Part shown: piece by piece, positions 6,963 to 15,645 of the stretch
How the letters are laid out: every line of letters begins with the position of its first letter
Position numbering within the stretch: position 1 is the first letter of the stretch
DNA from: JAFDCJ01 sp964527835
GTDB lineage: Bacteria > Desulfobacterota > Desulfobacteria > Desulfobacterales > JAFDCJ01
NCBI GenBank assembly: GCA_964527835.1
Contig: CAZGNV010000011.1
Location: forward strand, 1-64,000
Direction of reading: 5' to 3'
DNA length: 64,000 nt
The notes under the pieces: model-generated
The model's input: only the letters and a program-made list of their open reading frames with translations
Told to the model about the DNA's origin: nothing
The model's database searches: none
Program-made: the position numbers and the translations under genes

Positions 6963-9416
6963 ATGCGATTAGACACCCCGGATACAGGCGGATCTTCGGA
7001 TGGGATCAAAATCGGCTACAAGATATTGCTGGCCCTGCTCATCATCATCCCCTCTTTTTTGATAGCGGGACTGCTGTACCTTTACAGCTTTCAGCCGCGC
7101 TATTCCGGCCAGCTGACACTTGCCGGGCTGCAGGAAAAGGTCACGGTGCTCTTCGACCGCTATGGAATCCCGCACATCTATGCCCGCAACCAGGAGGATG
7201 CCTATCAGGCCCTGGGCTACGTGCATGCCAGCGAGCGGCTGTTTCAGATGGAAATCATGCGCCGGGCGGCTGCCGGGCGGCTGGCTGAAATTCTGGGTGA
7301 AAAGCTGGTGAAGACCGATAAATTTTTCCGGACCCTGGGCATTGCCCGGCAGGCCGAAAAAAATGCCGCCCGGTTTTTCCATGACCCATCCGGACCATTT
7401 CAAAAAGCCGCCCTGGCCTATCTGGCGGGGGTCAACGAGTTTATCGCCAAGGGCAAAACGCCGCTCGAGTTCCGGCTGCTGGCCATCCCCAAGGAAAAGT
7501 TCACCCCCACCGACATCTACCTCAACGGCGCGCTGATGGCCTTCGGGTTTGCCGCCGGTTTCCAGATGGATCCGCTGACCACCCGAATTTACCATCAATT
7601 CGGCTGGAAATATCTGAAAGACCTGGTTCTGGGATGGCCCCCGGATGCAAAGAAAATTCCGGTCCGGCAACCTGACAGTGCGATCGCGGCCCGGCAGCTG
7701 GCAGCGACCATCAACGGGGTGGTTGCCAGCCTGCCGGTGCCGTTGTGGATCGGCAGCAACGGCTGGGTGGTTTCCGGGGAAAAAACACAATCCGGCAAGG
7801 TTCTTTTTGTCAACGACACCCACATGATGTATTCCCAGCCGTCGGTCTGGTACGAGGCCCACCTGGAATGCCCCGGCTTCAGTTTCTACGGCAATCATGC
7901 CGCCGGCATCCCCTTTGCCCTGATCGGGCACAGCCGGTTTGCCGCCTGGGGGCTGACCATGTTTGAAAACGACGATGTGGACTTTTACACAGAACGGGCA
8001 AACCCGGACAATCCCAACCAGGTGTGGGTCGATGACCACTGGGAAGATTTGAAAATCCGGCCCGAAACCATCAAAGTCAAGGGCGGTGATGACGTCGATT
8101 TCGAAGTGCGCATCTCACGGCATGGACCCATTATAAGCGATATCGACGAAGCGCTTGCCCGCACAGCCGATGCCCCGGTGGCCGTCTGGTGGTCATTTTA
8201 TGAATTCCCCACCACCACCATCCATGCCTTTTACCATCTGGCCCACGCCCAAAATATCGACGACGCCCGCCGGGCGGCCGCGATGATCAATGTGCCGGGG
8301 TTGAACGTCATGTACGGTGACCTTAACGGCAACATCGCGTGGTGGGCGGCGGCCAAGCTCGTTCGGCGGCCGGCCCATGTCAACTCCAAACTGTTTCTGG
8401 ACGGTGCCAGCGGCCGGGATGAACCCCTGGGGTTTTATGATTTCGATGAAAACCCCCAGATCGAAAACCCCCCGTGGGGCTATGTCTATTCGGCCAACAA
8501 TCAACCCGACACCTTCTCCGGCCGTCTGTATCCGGGCTACTATGTTCCCGATGACCGCGCGCGGCGCATCGTCGGCTATCTGCAGGCCGGTCAGAACTGG
8601 TCGGTTGAAGCCATGCAAAAAATGGACACCGACTGCATATCGCCGGTGAAGCCGGAAATCACAGCTGAAATTCTAACTGTCCTGCAAAAAAGCCCTGTTT
8701 TGGTCCAAACGGCCAACCACCGCAAAGCCTCGCAGATTCTGAGCAACTGGACCGGCGATCACCAGCTTAAAGATGTCGCCCCCACCATTTATTACATGCT
8801 GCTGGCGTGCATCCTGGAAAACACCTTTGCCGACGAACTGGGAGCCGATGACTTCAAGGCCATCGTTTCCAGCCATCTGATGAAACGCACCGTGCCCGTG
8901 CTGATCAAAAACGATGGCTCCCTGTGGTGGGATGACACCCGCACCAGAGACATCAGGGAAACCCGGCGGCAGATTTTTGCAAAATCCTTTGACCAGGCCA
9001 TCAAAAACCTGGAAATGCAGCTGGGAGCGGACATCGCTTTCTGGCACTGGGGCAAGGTCCACACCCTGGAGCACGGTCACCTGCTGGGCCGCCAAAAACC
9101 CCTGGACAAAATTTTCAATGTCGGCCCTTTTCCCGCCGCAGGGGGCAATGAGACCATCGTCAACCTGGGCTTTGAGCTGAATACCCGCGGAGAGTACCCG
9201 GTATCCTTTGGACCGGCCATGCGGATCATCCTTGATTTCGCAAAGCCCGAAAATTCGCTGAGCGTCAATCCCACCGGCCAGTCGGGCAATTTGTTCAGCC
9301 CCCATTACCGCGATCAGGCCGCCCTGTTCAACAGCGGCAAGTTTCGCCGGCAGCTGATGGACCGTGGGCAAATCCTGACCTCTCGGACCGCCGAGTTGAT
9401 TTTGCTGCCTGAATAA
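6963..9416 (+). CDS. Penicillin acylase family (Ntn-hydrolase) protein
   Basis: This 817-residue protein has an N-terminal signal-anchor (about residues 17-45), then an alpha-subunit region (YGIPHIYARNQEDAYQALGYVHASERLFQME) and the catalytic junction at Ser265 (WIGSNGWVVSG), where self-cleavage would expose the N-terminal nucleophile. Downstream landmarks SRFAAWGLT, SANNQPD and GGNETIVN are typical of the family. Members hydrolyse amide bonds of acylated compounds, including quorum-sensing acyl-homoserine lactones or antibiotics, in the periplasm; the substrate here is unknown. The ATG at 6963 is preferred because GGAG lies 8 bases upstream; an earlier ATG falls in the repeat. The flavoprotein gene follows after 40 bp. 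Confidence 0.92.
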   Translation: MRLDTPDTGGSSDGIKIGYKILLALLIIIPSFLIAGLLYLYSFQPRYSGQLTLAGLQEKVTVLFDRYGIPHIYARNQEDAYQALGYVHASERLFQMEIMRRAAAGRLAEILGEKLVKTDKFFRTLGIARQAEKNAARFFHDPSGPFQKAALAYLAGVNEFIAKGKTPLEFRLLAIPKEKFTPTDIYLNGALMAFGFAAGFQMDPLTTRIYHQFGWKYLKDLVLGWPPDAKKIPVRQPDSAIAARQLAATINGVVASLPVPLWIGSNGWVVSGEKTQSGKVLFVNDTHMMYSQPSVWYEAHLECPGFSFYGNHAAGIPFALIGHSRFAAWGLTMFENDDVDFYTERANPDNPNQVWVDDHWEDLKIRPETIKVKGGDDVDFEVRISRHGPIISDIDEALARTADAPVAVWWSFYEFPTTTIHAFYHLAHAQNIDDARRAAAMINVPGLNVMYGDLNGNIAWWAAAKLVRRPAHVNSKLFLDGASGRDEPLGFYDFDENPQIENPPWGYVYSANNQPDTFSGRLYPGYYVPDDRARRIVGYLQAGQNWSVEAMQKMDTDCISPVKPEITAEILTVLQKSPVLVQTANHRKASQILSNWTGDHQLKDVAPTIYYMLLACILENTFADELGADDFKAIVSSHLMKRTVPVLIKNDGSLWWDDTRTRDIRETRRQIFAKSFDQAIKNLEMQLGADIAFWHWGKVHTLEHGHLLGRQKPLDKIFNVGPFPAAGGNETIVNLGFELNTRGEYPVSFGPAMRIILDFAKPENSLSVNPTGQSGNLFSPHYRDQAALFNSGKFRRQLMDRGQILTSRTAELILLPE

Positions 9417-9424
9417 GCTATAGG

Positions 9425-9446
9425 GCGGGTTTGCCGAAAAACCCGC
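9425..9446 (+). promoter_or_regulatory. Intergenic hairpin between acylase and flavoprotein genes
   Basis: GCGGGTTT and AAACCCGC form an 8-bp stem with a 6-base loop, ending just before the AGGAGA ribosome site of the next gene. No T-run follows, so it is more likely an mRNA processing or stability hairpin than a terminator. Confidence 0.45.
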
Positions 9447-9456
9447 AGGAGAAACA

Positions 9457-11376
9457 ATGATGGACAAGCTGTTTGACCCGTTTCGCATTCAAAACCTGGA
9501 ACTGAAAAACAGGATCGTGATGCCGGCGCTGGCATCGTTTTTGATTGGCACTGACGGCGGCATCTCGGAGGGGACCGTCGAGCATTATCGCCGCCGGGCC
9601 GCAGGAGGACCGGCCATGGTCATCATGGAAGCCTGTGCGGTTTCTCCGGAAGGGGTTGTCTCACCCCACCAGGCCCGGATTTATGATGACCGGCAGGTCG
9701 CGGGATTGGAAAAAATTGCCGCTGCCATGAAAGCTGAAGGCAGTGTGCCGGCGATTCAGATTCACCACGGCGGCCGCCAGACATCCATCAAGGTCATCGG
9801 CCGCAAACCCCTGGCCCCTTCAGCCCTTCCCTGTCCGCTGATCCGCGGTGAGGTCGAGCCGCTGACCGTCAAGGGCATCGAACAGCTGGTTCAAAAATTC
9901 GGTGATGCAGCGGATCGGGCGCAGCAGGCCGGGTTCGAGCTGATTGAAATCCACGGCGCCCACGGGTACCTGATCAACCAGTTTCTATCGCCGTTTTCCA
10001 ACATCCGCGACGATGGGTACGGGGGAGACGTTGCCGGCCGGACCCGTTTTGCACGTGAAATCGTGGCGGAAATTCGCCGGCGGCTGGGCCCTGATTTTCC
10101 GCTGTCCTTTAAAATCAGCGCCGAAGAGCACGTGCCAGACGGTTTGACCACCGACAGCAGCATCGAGATCCTGAAAATCCTGGTTGCCGCCGGTGTCGAT
10201 GTGGTCCAGGTCTCGGCCGGTAATGATATGACCCCGGAATGGATCTCCCAGCCGATGTTCATGAAAAAGGCCTGCCTGGTGGAATCCGCCGCCCGGATAA
10301 AAAAAGCCCTGGGCATACCGGTAATGGCCGTCGGCAGAATCAACGATCCACTCACCGCCAACGCAATAATTGCGGGGAAGCAGGCGGACCTGGTTTGCAT
10401 TGGCCGGGGCTTGCTGGCAGACCCGGAACTGCCCATCAAGGCCCGTGAAGGACGCGTGGATGAAATTCGCACCTGCATCGCCTGCAACACCTGCATGCAG
10501 TCCATATTCAAGAAAGGGCGCATCGAATGCCTGGTCAACCCCATGCTGGGCCGGGAAAAGGAAATGGCCTTCATCCCCACGCAAAGCCCCAAAAAAGTCA
10601 TGGTTGTCGGCGGCGGGCCGGGAGGGCTGAATACGGCCTGGGTGGCGGCCAAACGCGGCCATCACGTTCAGGTGTTTGAAAAGCGCGGTCAGCTCGGCGG
10701 ACAGCTGGTTCCCGGCAGCACGCCGGGGCACAAGGCTGAACTGCGCTCCCTGATTCGATTCCAGCAGAAACAGGCGGAAATCTTCGGGGTCAAATGCCAT
10801 TTGAACCATGAAGTCACGACCGAGGATATCCGGGCAATCAACCCGGACGTCGTCGTTCTGGCAACCGGCTCCAAGCCCTTCCTGCCGCCGGTGGAAGGCA
10901 TCAATAAGGACATCGTGCTGACCTATGAGGATGTTTTAACCGCCCGGCCGCCGGCCTTTAAAAAGGCCGTCATTGTCGGCGGCGGGCCCACCGGCCTGGA
11001 GGTGGCGCTGCACCTGGCAGAATTCGGCTGCTCGGTGACGGTGGTTGAGATGCTGCCCAAAATCGGCCAGGGCATCGAAGCGGTCACCAAGAAAGTCATC
11101 ATCGAACAGCTCGGGAAAAAAAATGTCACCCTGCGGGTAAACACCCGGCTGCTGAAAATAGAGGACACCGGGGTGGTGGTGGCCACCCGGGATAATCAGG
11201 AGCAATTCCTCGAAACGCAAAAAGTGATTATTGCCGTCGGCAACCGACCCGACAACGGGCTGTATGAAAAAATAAAGTCCATGGGCTACGAGGTGCACCA
11301 GGTCGGCGACTGTCTTGAACCCAGCAGCGCCAAAGACGCCATCTATCATAGTGCGGTGTTGGGCCGCAGAATTTAG
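9457..11376 (+). CDS. NADH:flavin oxidoreductase, 2,4-dienoyl-CoA reductase (FadH) type
   Basis: This 639-residue enzyme has an Old-Yellow-Enzyme TIM barrel (about residues 1-330; FDPFRIQNLELKNRIVMPA; IHGAHGYLINQFLSP), a 4Fe-4S motif (CIACNTCMQSIFKKGRIEC), and two dinucleotide-binding segments (MVVGGGPGGLNTA about 385 and VIVGGGPTGLEVA about 510). That is the FMN/4Fe-4S/FAD plan of bacterial 2,4-dienoyl-CoA reductase and its relatives (enoate reductases, trimethylamine dehydrogenase). FadH acts in beta-oxidation of unsaturated acyl-CoAs, which fits the window. AGGAGA precedes the ATG. The stop codon overlaps the first bases of element D. Substrate specificity is not certain. Confidence 0.9.
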   Translation: MMDKLFDPFRIQNLELKNRIVMPALASFLIGTDGGISEGTVEHYRRRAAGGPAMVIMEACAVSPEGVVSPHQARIYDDRQVAGLEKIAAAMKAEGSVPAIQIHHGGRQTSIKVIGRKPLAPSALPCPLIRGEVEPLTVKGIEQLVQKFGDAADRAQQAGFELIEIHGAHGYLINQFLSPFSNIRDDGYGGDVAGRTRFAREIVAEIRRRLGPDFPLSFKISAEEHVPDGLTTDSSIEILKILVAAGVDVVQVSAGNDMTPEWISQPMFMKKACLVESAARIKKALGIPVMAVGRINDPLTANAIIAGKQADLVCIGRGLLADPELPIKAREGRVDEIRTCIACNTCMQSIFKKGRIECLVNPMLGREKEMAFIPTQSPKKVMVVGGGPGGLNTAWVAAKRGHHVQVFEKRGQLGGQLVPGSTPGHKAELRSLIRFQQKQAEIFGVKCHLNHEVTTEDIRAINPDVVVLATGSKPFLPPVEGINKDIVLTYEDVLTARPPAFKKAVIVGGGPTGLEVALHLAEFGCSVTVVEMLPKIGQGIEAVTKKVIIEQLGKKNVTLRVNTRLLKIEDTGVVVATRDNQEQFLETQKVIIAVGNRPDNGLYEKIKSMGYEVHQVGDCLEPSSAKDAIYHSAVLGRRI

Positions 11377-11518
11377 TGTCCGTCCACAAACAGCATCTTT
11401 TGGCCCGCAGCAGTGTTTTCGCTCTTTTGAAATCCTCGACATAGCCCACTATGCCTGCGGTTTCAAAATCGCTCAGGCCTTGCTGCAAACCAAAATCTAC
11501 CATTTGTGGACGGACACT
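11375..11518. repeat. Element D: 144-bp near-palindrome with 16-bp terminal inverted repeats
   Basis: The ends are AGTGTCCGTCCACAAA (11375-11390) and TTTGTGGACGGACACT (11503-11518), a perfect 16-bp pair. The interior is also an imperfect palindrome (TTTTGG, GCAGCA, TTTTGAAA and CATAG pair with their mirror copies). The element starts inside the TAG stop of the flavoprotein gene. Only one copy is in this window. Confidence 0.8.
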
Positions 11519-11531
11519 GATAATAGATTTT

Positions 11532-12575
11532 TTAGCGGGTCTGGCCGCTGACCGCCTGATACTGCCGGTAAAGTCCCCTGAACTGGTGGTAGGTCAGGCC
11601 CAGATGCCGGGCGGCTTTTTTCTGGTTGAACTTCGCTTTGACCAGCGCGTTTTCGAGCAGACGCACTTTTAATTCCCACACGGCCTCTTTTAACGGTCTG
11701 GCCGTCAAATCGGCTTCTGCCGGTGATTGCGGCCGTGCATCCGGCTGCGCCGCGACCGGTTCTGCCGCCGCCTGCCGGCGGGAAGACGGGAAGGGGTCAA
11801 ATACAATTTCAGCGATCCTGGCCGAATCGCAGCGGTACACCGCCCGTTCCACAGTGTTTTTCAATTCCCGGATATTGCCGGGCCAATGGTAGTTTTCCAG
11901 GGCCCGCACAGCCTCGGCCGAAAAATGCGGAAGCTCCTTGCGGCCCAGTTCAACCGCCATACGACCGGCAAAATGATTCGCCAGCAGCAGGATGTCTTCA
12001 CGGCGTTGCCGCAAAGGCGGCACCACCAGGACTTCGAAGCTGAGCCGGTCCAGCAGATCCCGTTTGAACATGTTTTCATCCGCCAGCGCCTTCAGGTCGG
12101 CGTTGGTGGCACCGACAATGCGAACATCCACCTCGATGCTCACCGAGCTTCCCACCGGTTCAAAAGAGTTGTATTCAACCACCCGCAGGATTTTTTCCTG
12201 CACCGACAAGGGAATATTGCCGATTTCATCCAGCAGCAGGGTGCCGCCGTCGGCGGTTTCAAAACGCCCCGCCCGGCGTTTTTCAGCTCCCGTAAAAGCG
12301 CCTTTTTCATAGCCGAACAATTCGGATTCGATCAGCGCCGGCGACAGGGCCGCGCAGTTAAGCGTCACCAGGGGGGCCTGCCACCTGTTTGACAGGTAGT
12401 GCAGGCGCTGGGCGGCCAGCTCCTTGCCGGTGCCGCGCTCTCCCAGCAAAAGCACGGGACGGTTCACAGGAGCCACCCGGGACAGCCGCTCCTGGAACTC
12501 CAGAAACACTTCGGATTGGCCCAGGGATTCGTCGGTTCGGCGAAGGGTTTTGGCGGTATAGGGTTCAGGGTTCAA
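11532..12575 (-). CDS. pspF: PspF, sigma-54 activator of the phage-shock operon
   Basis: This 347-residue bacterial enhancer-binding protein lacks a receiver domain. The AAA+ domain starts at once: Walker A GERGTGKE, GAFTGA loop for sigma-54 contact, Walker B GGTLLLDEIGN, and the WPGNIRELKN motif. A C-terminal Fis-type helix-turn-helix (KFNQKKAARHLGLTYHQFRGL) follows a Pro/Ala-rich linker. PspF is normally held inactive by PspA. It is divergent from pspABC, the classic arrangement. The start is TTG at 12575, within a GGTTCAGGG-type microsatellite, with an in-frame stop shortly upstream and no good ribosome site, so the first dozen residues are uncertain. Confidence 0.93.
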   Translation of the reverse strand: MNPEPYTAKTLRRTDESLGQSEVFLEFQERLSRVAPVNRPVLLLGERGTGKELAAQRLHYLSNRWQAPLVTLNCAALSPALIESELFGYEKGAFTGAEKRRAGRFETADGGTLLLDEIGNIPLSVQEKILRVVEYNSFEPVGSSVSIEVDVRIVGATNADLKALADENMFKRDLLDRLSFEVLVVPPLRQRREDILLLANHFAGRMAVELGRKELPHFSAEAVRALENYHWPGNIRELKNTVERAVYRCDSARIAEIVFDPFPSSRRQAAAEPVAAQPDARPQSPAEADLTARPLKEAVWELKVRLLENALVKAKFNQKKAARHLGLTYHQFRGLYRQYQAVSGQTR

Positions 12576-12600
12576 GGTACTAAGATACAGGGTTCAGGGT
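12561..12600. repeat. Short GGTTCAGGGTTCAAGG-type tandem repeat
   Basis: Imperfect units of GGGTTCAGGGTTCAAGG occur across the TTG start of pspF. A 17-bp stretch is identical to one at the 3' end of mutM (47412). Confidence 0.6.
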
Positions 12601-12735
12601 CGATTGAGTTAACTTTAATATTATTAGCCAAATTTTAGTTTTATTAACCTATTGTTAGTATTTATTACCACTCAAGAATATGAATGTCAAGCGCAAAGTT
12701 GTTTGTTTTCAGGTGGTTAAAAATTATCGAATTTC

Positions 12736-12750
12736 TGGCATGGTTCATGC
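12736..12750 (+). promoter_or_regulatory. Sigma-54 promoter of pspABC
   Basis: TGGCATGGTTCATGC has GG at 12737-12738 and GC at 12749-12750 with the required 10-base spacing, close to the TGGCAC-N5-TTGCA consensus. It lies 44 bp before pspA. The AT-rich stretch at 12605-12670, with repeated TTATTAG/TTAGTTTTATTAA words, is a plausible PspF-binding enhancer. Confidence 0.75.
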
Positions 12751-12793
12751 TCTTTTTAACAGCAAATCTTTGCTGAAACAGGAGGGAAACCCC

Positions 12794-13507
12794 ATGGGCA
12801 TTTTTACAAGATTCCGTGATATCATCAGTTCAAACATCAATGCCATGCTGGACCGGGCCGAGGATCCGGAAAAACTGATCAAGTTGATGATCCGGGAGAT
12901 GGAAGACACCCTGGTTGAAATCAAGGCCGCCTGCGCAGGGGTGATGGCCGCCGGCAAAAAAACCCGGCGCCAGGTGGAAGGGGCAGCCGAACGGGCCCGC
13001 TACTGGCAGGAAAAGGCCGAACTTGCCGTTAACCGGGGCCGCGATGACCTGGCGCGGGAGGCGCTGGTCGAAAAACGCAAATTTGTCCAGCGGGCACAAT
13101 TGCTTGAAAGCGAGCTGAGCGAGCTCGATCTGCTGGTCGCGCAGTACCAGGATGACATCCGGCAGCTGGAAGAAAAACTGGCAGCTGCCCGCGACAAGCA
13201 ACGCATGCTGGTCCAGCGCCACATCCATGCCCACCGTAAAATTCAGGCCCAGCGGGAAATCCGCCGGATGGACAGCTCCGAGGCCATCATGAAATTCGAT
13301 GAGCTGGAAAGCCGCATCGAACGCATGGAGGCCGATGCCGACCTGGTCAATTATGGAAAGACGACCACTCTGGAAGAAGAACTGGCGCGGTTGTCCGTGG
13401 ATGATGAGATTGAAGCTGAGCTGCAGAGGCTCAAATCGCCCGTGACTGCTGAAAAAAACAGCCTGAACGCTAAGCAGGAAAGAACGGAACGGGTGGATCT
13501 GCAATGA
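12794..13507 (+). CDS. pspA: PspA, phage-shock protein A
   Basis: This 237-residue, almost entirely coiled-coil protein begins MGIFTRFRDIISSNINAMLD and has the family stretch AEDPEKLIKLMIREMEDTLVE. PspA/IM30 is an ESCRT-III-fold protein that inhibits PspF and, under membrane stress, coats and stabilises the inner membrane. The ATG at 12794 has AGGAGGG upstream; a longer reading would run through the sigma-54 promoter and is rejected. The gene overlaps pspB by 4 bp. Confidence 0.96.
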   Translation: MGIFTRFRDIISSNINAMLDRAEDPEKLIKLMIREMEDTLVEIKAACAGVMAAGKKTRRQVEGAAERARYWQEKAELAVNRGRDDLAREALVEKRKFVQRAQLLESELSELDLLVAQYQDDIRQLEEKLAAARDKQRMLVQRHIHAHRKIQAQREIRRMDSSEAIMKFDELESRIERMEADADLVNYGKTTTLEEELARLSVDDEIEAELQRLKSPVTAEKNSLNAKQERTERVDLQ

Positions 13508-13737
13508 ATCAAGCCTTGATCATCGCCATTGTTTTCGGCAGCCTGGTGCTGATACCAGCCATTATCGGAGGGACCATCGTGCTGTCCATCCGGATTTTGA
13601 AAGGCGGGGCTTCCCGCAGGGACCAGGCTGAAGACGCCCGGATTATCCAGGAAATCTACCAGGGCCTGTCGCGCATGGAAAAACGGGTGGAGGCCCTGGA
13701 AGCCATTTTGATGGACCAGGAAAAAAAGGACTTATAA
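13504..13737 (+). CDS. pspB: PspB, phage-shock protein B
   Basis: This 77-residue protein has one N-terminal membrane helix (residues 4-30) and a cytoplasmic amphipathic segment (QEIYQGLSRMEKRVEALEAIL). With PspC it forms the inner-membrane sensor that draws PspA off PspF. The start overlaps the pspA stop (ATGA), so translation is coupled. Confidence 0.93.
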   Translation: MNQALIIAIVFGSLVLIPAIIGGTIVLSIRILKGGASRRDQAEDARIIQEIYQGLSRMEKRVEALEAILMDQEKKDL

Positions 13738-13738
13738 G

Positions 13739-14122
13739 ATGCGACTCGATGAAAGACCATTGCGACCGGGTATTTACCGCTCCCGCCGGGGGGTCATTTT
13801 CGGCGTCTGCCGGGGGGTGGCGGAACATTTTAATTTTTCGGTTTTCTGGGCCCGGGCGATCGCCGTAATTGCATTTATTTTCACAGGATTCTGGCCGGTG
13901 GTCGGCCTGTATCTGATTGCCGCCCTGCTGATGAAACCCGCTCCGGTGATACCGCTGGCCACCGATGACGAGCAGGAATTTTACGACAGCTACGCCAGTT
14001 CGAGGCACCTGGCGGTGCAGCGGCTGAAACGGCGCTATCGCAGCCTGGAACGTCGCCTGCAGCGCATGGAGCATATCGTCACTTCCCGGGAATTTGAATG
14101 GGATGAGAAGCTGAACACCTGA
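13739..14122 (+). CDS. pspC: PspC, phage-shock protein C
   Basis: This 127-residue protein has the PspC domain signature LYRS-like start (GIYRSRRGVIFGVCRGVAEHF), followed by a membrane helix (about residues 40-64) and a C-terminal coiled coil (LAVQRLKRRYRSLERRLQRME). It starts one base after the pspB stop and completes the pspABC operon. It partners with PspB as stress sensor at the inner membrane. The next gene is convergent, 18 bp away. Confidence 0.94.
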   Translation: MRLDERPLRPGIYRSRRGVIFGVCRGVAEHFNFSVFWARAIAVIAFIFTGFWPVVGLYLIAALLMKPAPVIPLATDDEQEFYDSYASSRHLAVQRLKRRYRSLERRLQRMEHIVTSREFEWDEKLNT

Positions 14123-14140
14123 GCCGGATTTTGCCTGCAG

Positions 14141-14713
14141 TCAGACCAGATAGGCTTCAAGCTCAGTGGATGAAGCCACTTTGAGCAGCGGGTAGAGCGC
14201 ATTGCGCCGGTAGTTGCTCAGGGTTTGCGCATGCACCTGCTCCGGGAAGGCCGTCGTGCAATCCTCCAGCAGCACCGCTTTAAAATCGTGGCAGATGGCA
14301 TCCATGGCGGTGGTCAAAACACAAAAATGGGTGGCAATACCGCCCACCGCGCACAGGGTCACCCCTTTTTCGCGCAGCCAGCGTTCGAGGCCGGTTTGGA
14401 AAAAGGCGGAAAACCTCGGCTTCGGCAGCCACAGATCATCTTCGCTGCGCTCCAGCGCATCGATCACCTCGGCGCCCCGGGTGCCGGCCAGGGAGTGGGG
14501 AGGCATGCGGCCCTTAAAAATAAAATCATCGCGGTGAAAGGCATCGGTGGCAAACACCACCGGCCAGCCCCGTTTTCTGAATACACTGCTGAGATGGTTC
14601 AAGGGCGCGATAATTTTTCTGGCCAGCGGCGTGATGGGCAGTTTGCGGCGCTCATCGAAGTTGTCCTTGACCATATCGATAATGAGCAGGGCGGGAATTT
14701 CAGGAGCATCCAT
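14141..14713 (-). CDS. Isochorismatase-family cysteine hydrolase (nicotinamidase-like)
   Basis: This 190-residue hydrolase has the family triad: Asp in ALLIIDMVKDNFD, Lys in WLPKPRFSAFFQTGLE and Cys in GGIATHFCVLTTAMDA. The family includes nicotinamidases, which feed NAD salvage, and other amide or ester hydrolases. DAFHRDDFIFKGRMPPHSLAGTRGAEV resembles the nicotinamidase metal/substrate loop. The ATG at 14713 is the first that keeps the core domain; its ribosome site is weak. It is convergent with pspC and probably a single-gene unit. Confidence 0.88.
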   Translation of the reverse strand: MDAPEIPALLIIDMVKDNFDERRKLPITPLARKIIAPLNHLSSVFRKRGWPVVFATDAFHRDDFIFKGRMPPHSLAGTRGAEVIDALERSEDDLWLPKPRFSAFFQTGLERWLREKGVTLCAVGGIATHFCVLTTAMDAICHDFKAVLLEDCTTAFPEQVHAQTLSNYRRNALYPLLKVASSTELEAYLV

Positions 14714-14730
14714 ATCCGTGACCCATCCTT

Positions 14731-14800
14731 GATGAAGCCGTAAAAATTAACATTTTCTCGCTCCACAAGCCCCTCACAAAGGGCTTTTAATGATTTCATC
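14731..14800. repeat. Family A repeat, diverged and shortened
   Basis: GATGAAGCCGTAAAAATTA and CATTTTCTCGCTCCACAAGC match the left arm of family A. The core is missing and the segment closes with TGATTTCATCA. Between this and 14980 I see only a short GC-rich hairpin-prone stretch. Confidence 0.55.
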
Positions 14801-14979
14801 AATGAGTATGGGGGCAGGATAGGAGAAACCGGTGTCAAAGTCAAGCCGACGGACAGGACAAAGGGGCGTGTCCGGCGGGTTGAAAACGCGACTTTTCAGC
14901 CGTGGACGGCAGGATGAATGGCAAAACAAATCCATCGACTCCCTGATTGTGGAGGGCATCCGGGATCCGATGGATTGTC

Positions 14980-15207
14980 TTAAATTTGCTCCAGCACCTC
15001 GGCGGGAACGTCATAGGTTTCCACCGGCGATATGCTGGCTTCACTGGGGATCGAATCCGCCAGAACGGTCTGGATTTGATCCAGTATTTCACAATCGCCG
15101 ATGCAATTGGGCAGCTTTGCCCGACTGGCGCAGTCTCTGCACGGACTTTTTACCAGATAACCGATGTCAAAATCAAAGCTATGGGTTTCACTCAGTCTGG
15201 CTTCCAT
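14980..15207 (-). CDS. Small Cys-rich protein of unknown function
   Basis: This 75-residue protein has four cysteines arranged C-x2-C-x8-C-x3-C (PCRDCASRAKLPNCIGDCEI), which could bind a metal or an Fe-S cluster. An amphipathic helix (LDQIQTVLADSI) follows and the C-terminus is acidic. GAGGT lies 6 bases before the ATG, supporting translation. I do not recognise a named family. It is a lone gene beside the cysteine hydrolase. Confidence 0.65.
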   Translation of the reverse strand: MEARLSETHSFDFDIGYLVKSPCRDCASRAKLPNCIGDCEILDQIQTVLADSIPSEASISPVETYDVPAEVLEQI

Positions 15208-15404
15208 CTTAGCACCTCGTTCGATCTGTTTGCGATTTCGCTGCGACCGCAGGTTTTGCCGAATTTCAAAACAATGTCGTCTACTTTGTCATCCGGCGCT
15301 CCATGTGCCTGTCAACGTAGCTACATACCTATACAACTATCATGCCAATTTTGATTTTTTTATTTTTATGTCTATATTTCAAGTGGTTAAGTAAAAACCT
15401 TCCA

Positions 15405-15540
15405 AGTGTCAGTTCTTGATTTTGACAAAAATCGTCACTTTTGGTGTCAAAAAATTGTCATCTTGACGGTTTACAAGTGACAGAAAAAATTGAAAATGCG
15501 AATTTTCGGGGGCTGTTTGAGATCCCAAAAACTGACAAAA
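15405..15540 (+). promoter_or_regulatory. Cluster of GTCA/TGAC boxes upstream of the nucleotidyltransferase-TPM-LemA operon
   Basis: About eight TGTCA or TGACA-like words occur in 135 bp of a 438-bp gap, several in inverted pairs (AAGTGTCAG near 15405 and AAGTGACAG near 15475). The spacing suggests regulator binding sites. The rest of the gap (15208-15404) is AT-rich with no gene. Confidence 0.35.
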
Positions 15541-15645
15541 AATGCGCCCCGCAACGACATGCACCCCATGTTTTTTTTTGCATTTGCGGCCGCTTTCAAG
15601 TATATCGGCAAAGTGGCCTGAAAGTTTAGCGAATCGGAGGAAATC

